Assembly: GCA_030426845.1 (NCBI GenBank)
Contig: JAUHXR010000030.1
Location: forward strand, 1-46,146
DNA length: 46,146 bases
Source: Polyangia bacterium
Lineage (GTDB): Bacteria > Myxococcota_A > Polyangia > Polyangiales > Sandaracinaceae
Direction: 5' to 3'
Numbering within the stretch: position 1 is the first letter of the stretch; every line of letters begins with the position of its first letter. The notes under the pieces are model-generated. The model was not told the origin of the DNA. It did not search any database and saw only the letters and a program-made list of their open reading frames with translations. The translations under genes were made by a program, and so were the position numbers. Positions 46,067-46,146 of the stretch are shown here, one piece after another.

Positions 46067-46146
46067 ATGCTCGCCACGCGCAAGACGGTTCGCGCAGCGT
46101 CCGCCCTCGTGCTCTTCGCCGGGCTCCACGCCGCCGCTCGCGCGCG
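46067..46146 (+). CDS. Start of an exported protein, truncated by window edge
   Basis: From ATG 46067, 26 residues are visible: a Lys/Arg start (MLATRKTVRAASA), a short hydrophobic core (LVLFAGL) and an AxA cleavage-like end (HAAARA). This is a credible signal peptide; the mature protein lies to the right of the window. Confidence 0.45.
   Translation, partial: MLATRKTVRAASALVLFAGLHAAARA

Overview
The window is very GC-rich (about 70% or more) bacterial chromosome, most likely from a predatory or soil Myxococcota (Polyangiales/Sandaracinus-like). The main clues are eukaryote-like Ser/Thr kinases with an HRDVSPHN catalytic loop, an FHA-domain sigma54 activator, many Asp/Ala/Gly-rich lipoproteins, DUF4215 and thrombospondin-type-3 repeats, and a metalloprotease ending in a MYXO-CTERM-like sorting tag. 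The lineage is an inference from gene content. I see no rRNA, tRNA, CRISPR array, transposase or phage gene.

Layout. 1-2100: dnaA (minus strand) with a cluster of DnaA boxes upstream, a candidate oriC or autoregulatory region. 2117-7277: a barrel-like outer membrane protein, a small membrane protein, an FHA/sigma54 activator and a transmembrane Ser/Thr kinase. 7281-8534: a secreted protein on the minus strand. 8714-13705: an export cluster made of a thioredoxin-like lipoprotein, a second lipoprotein, a secreted protein, a matrixin-type protease and a CAP-domain lipoprotein, mostly translationally coupled. 13712-15058: a strong sigma54 promoter ahead of a barrel/ferritin-like fusion. 15087-18847 (minus): a giant kinase/NTPase/TPR regulator coupled to a small CbiX-type chelatase. 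18939-20140: an ECF sigma factor with a putative zinc-less anti-sigma factor. 20141-25552 (minus): an RND pump, its adaptor and a Cys-rich lipoprotein with a sigma54-promoter/terminator leader.

25908-29772: a VOC protein, then (minus) an HMGL-type acyltransferase, a thiolase and a MaoC hydratase. 29947-31739: a Ca-repeat lipoprotein and an SPFH membrane protein. 31869-34625: an NAD salvage operon (pncB, a pncA-type amidase and an nrtR-type regulator) with a candidate operator. 34695-37571: a PlsC-like acyltransferase and a DUF4139 lipoprotein carrying a nested OmpA domain. 37629-40279: glgA-glgC. 40424-41252 (minus): rpsU and a secreted protein. 41486-42088: a TPR protein. 42092-44707 (minus): clpB. 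44871-46146: a lipoprotein, a divergent FHA-like protein and the start of a secreted protein that runs off the right edge.

The main themes are envelope and surface proteins and phospho-dependent regulation (two kinases, FHA proteins, sigma54, ECF). The most unusual signals are two near-consensus sigma54 promoters, one of which heads a short leader ending in an intrinsic terminator; the barrel/ferritin fusion; the OmpA domain nested inside DUF4139; the lipoprotein stalk shared by two unrelated effectors; and convergent gene pairs whose stop codons form palindromes.
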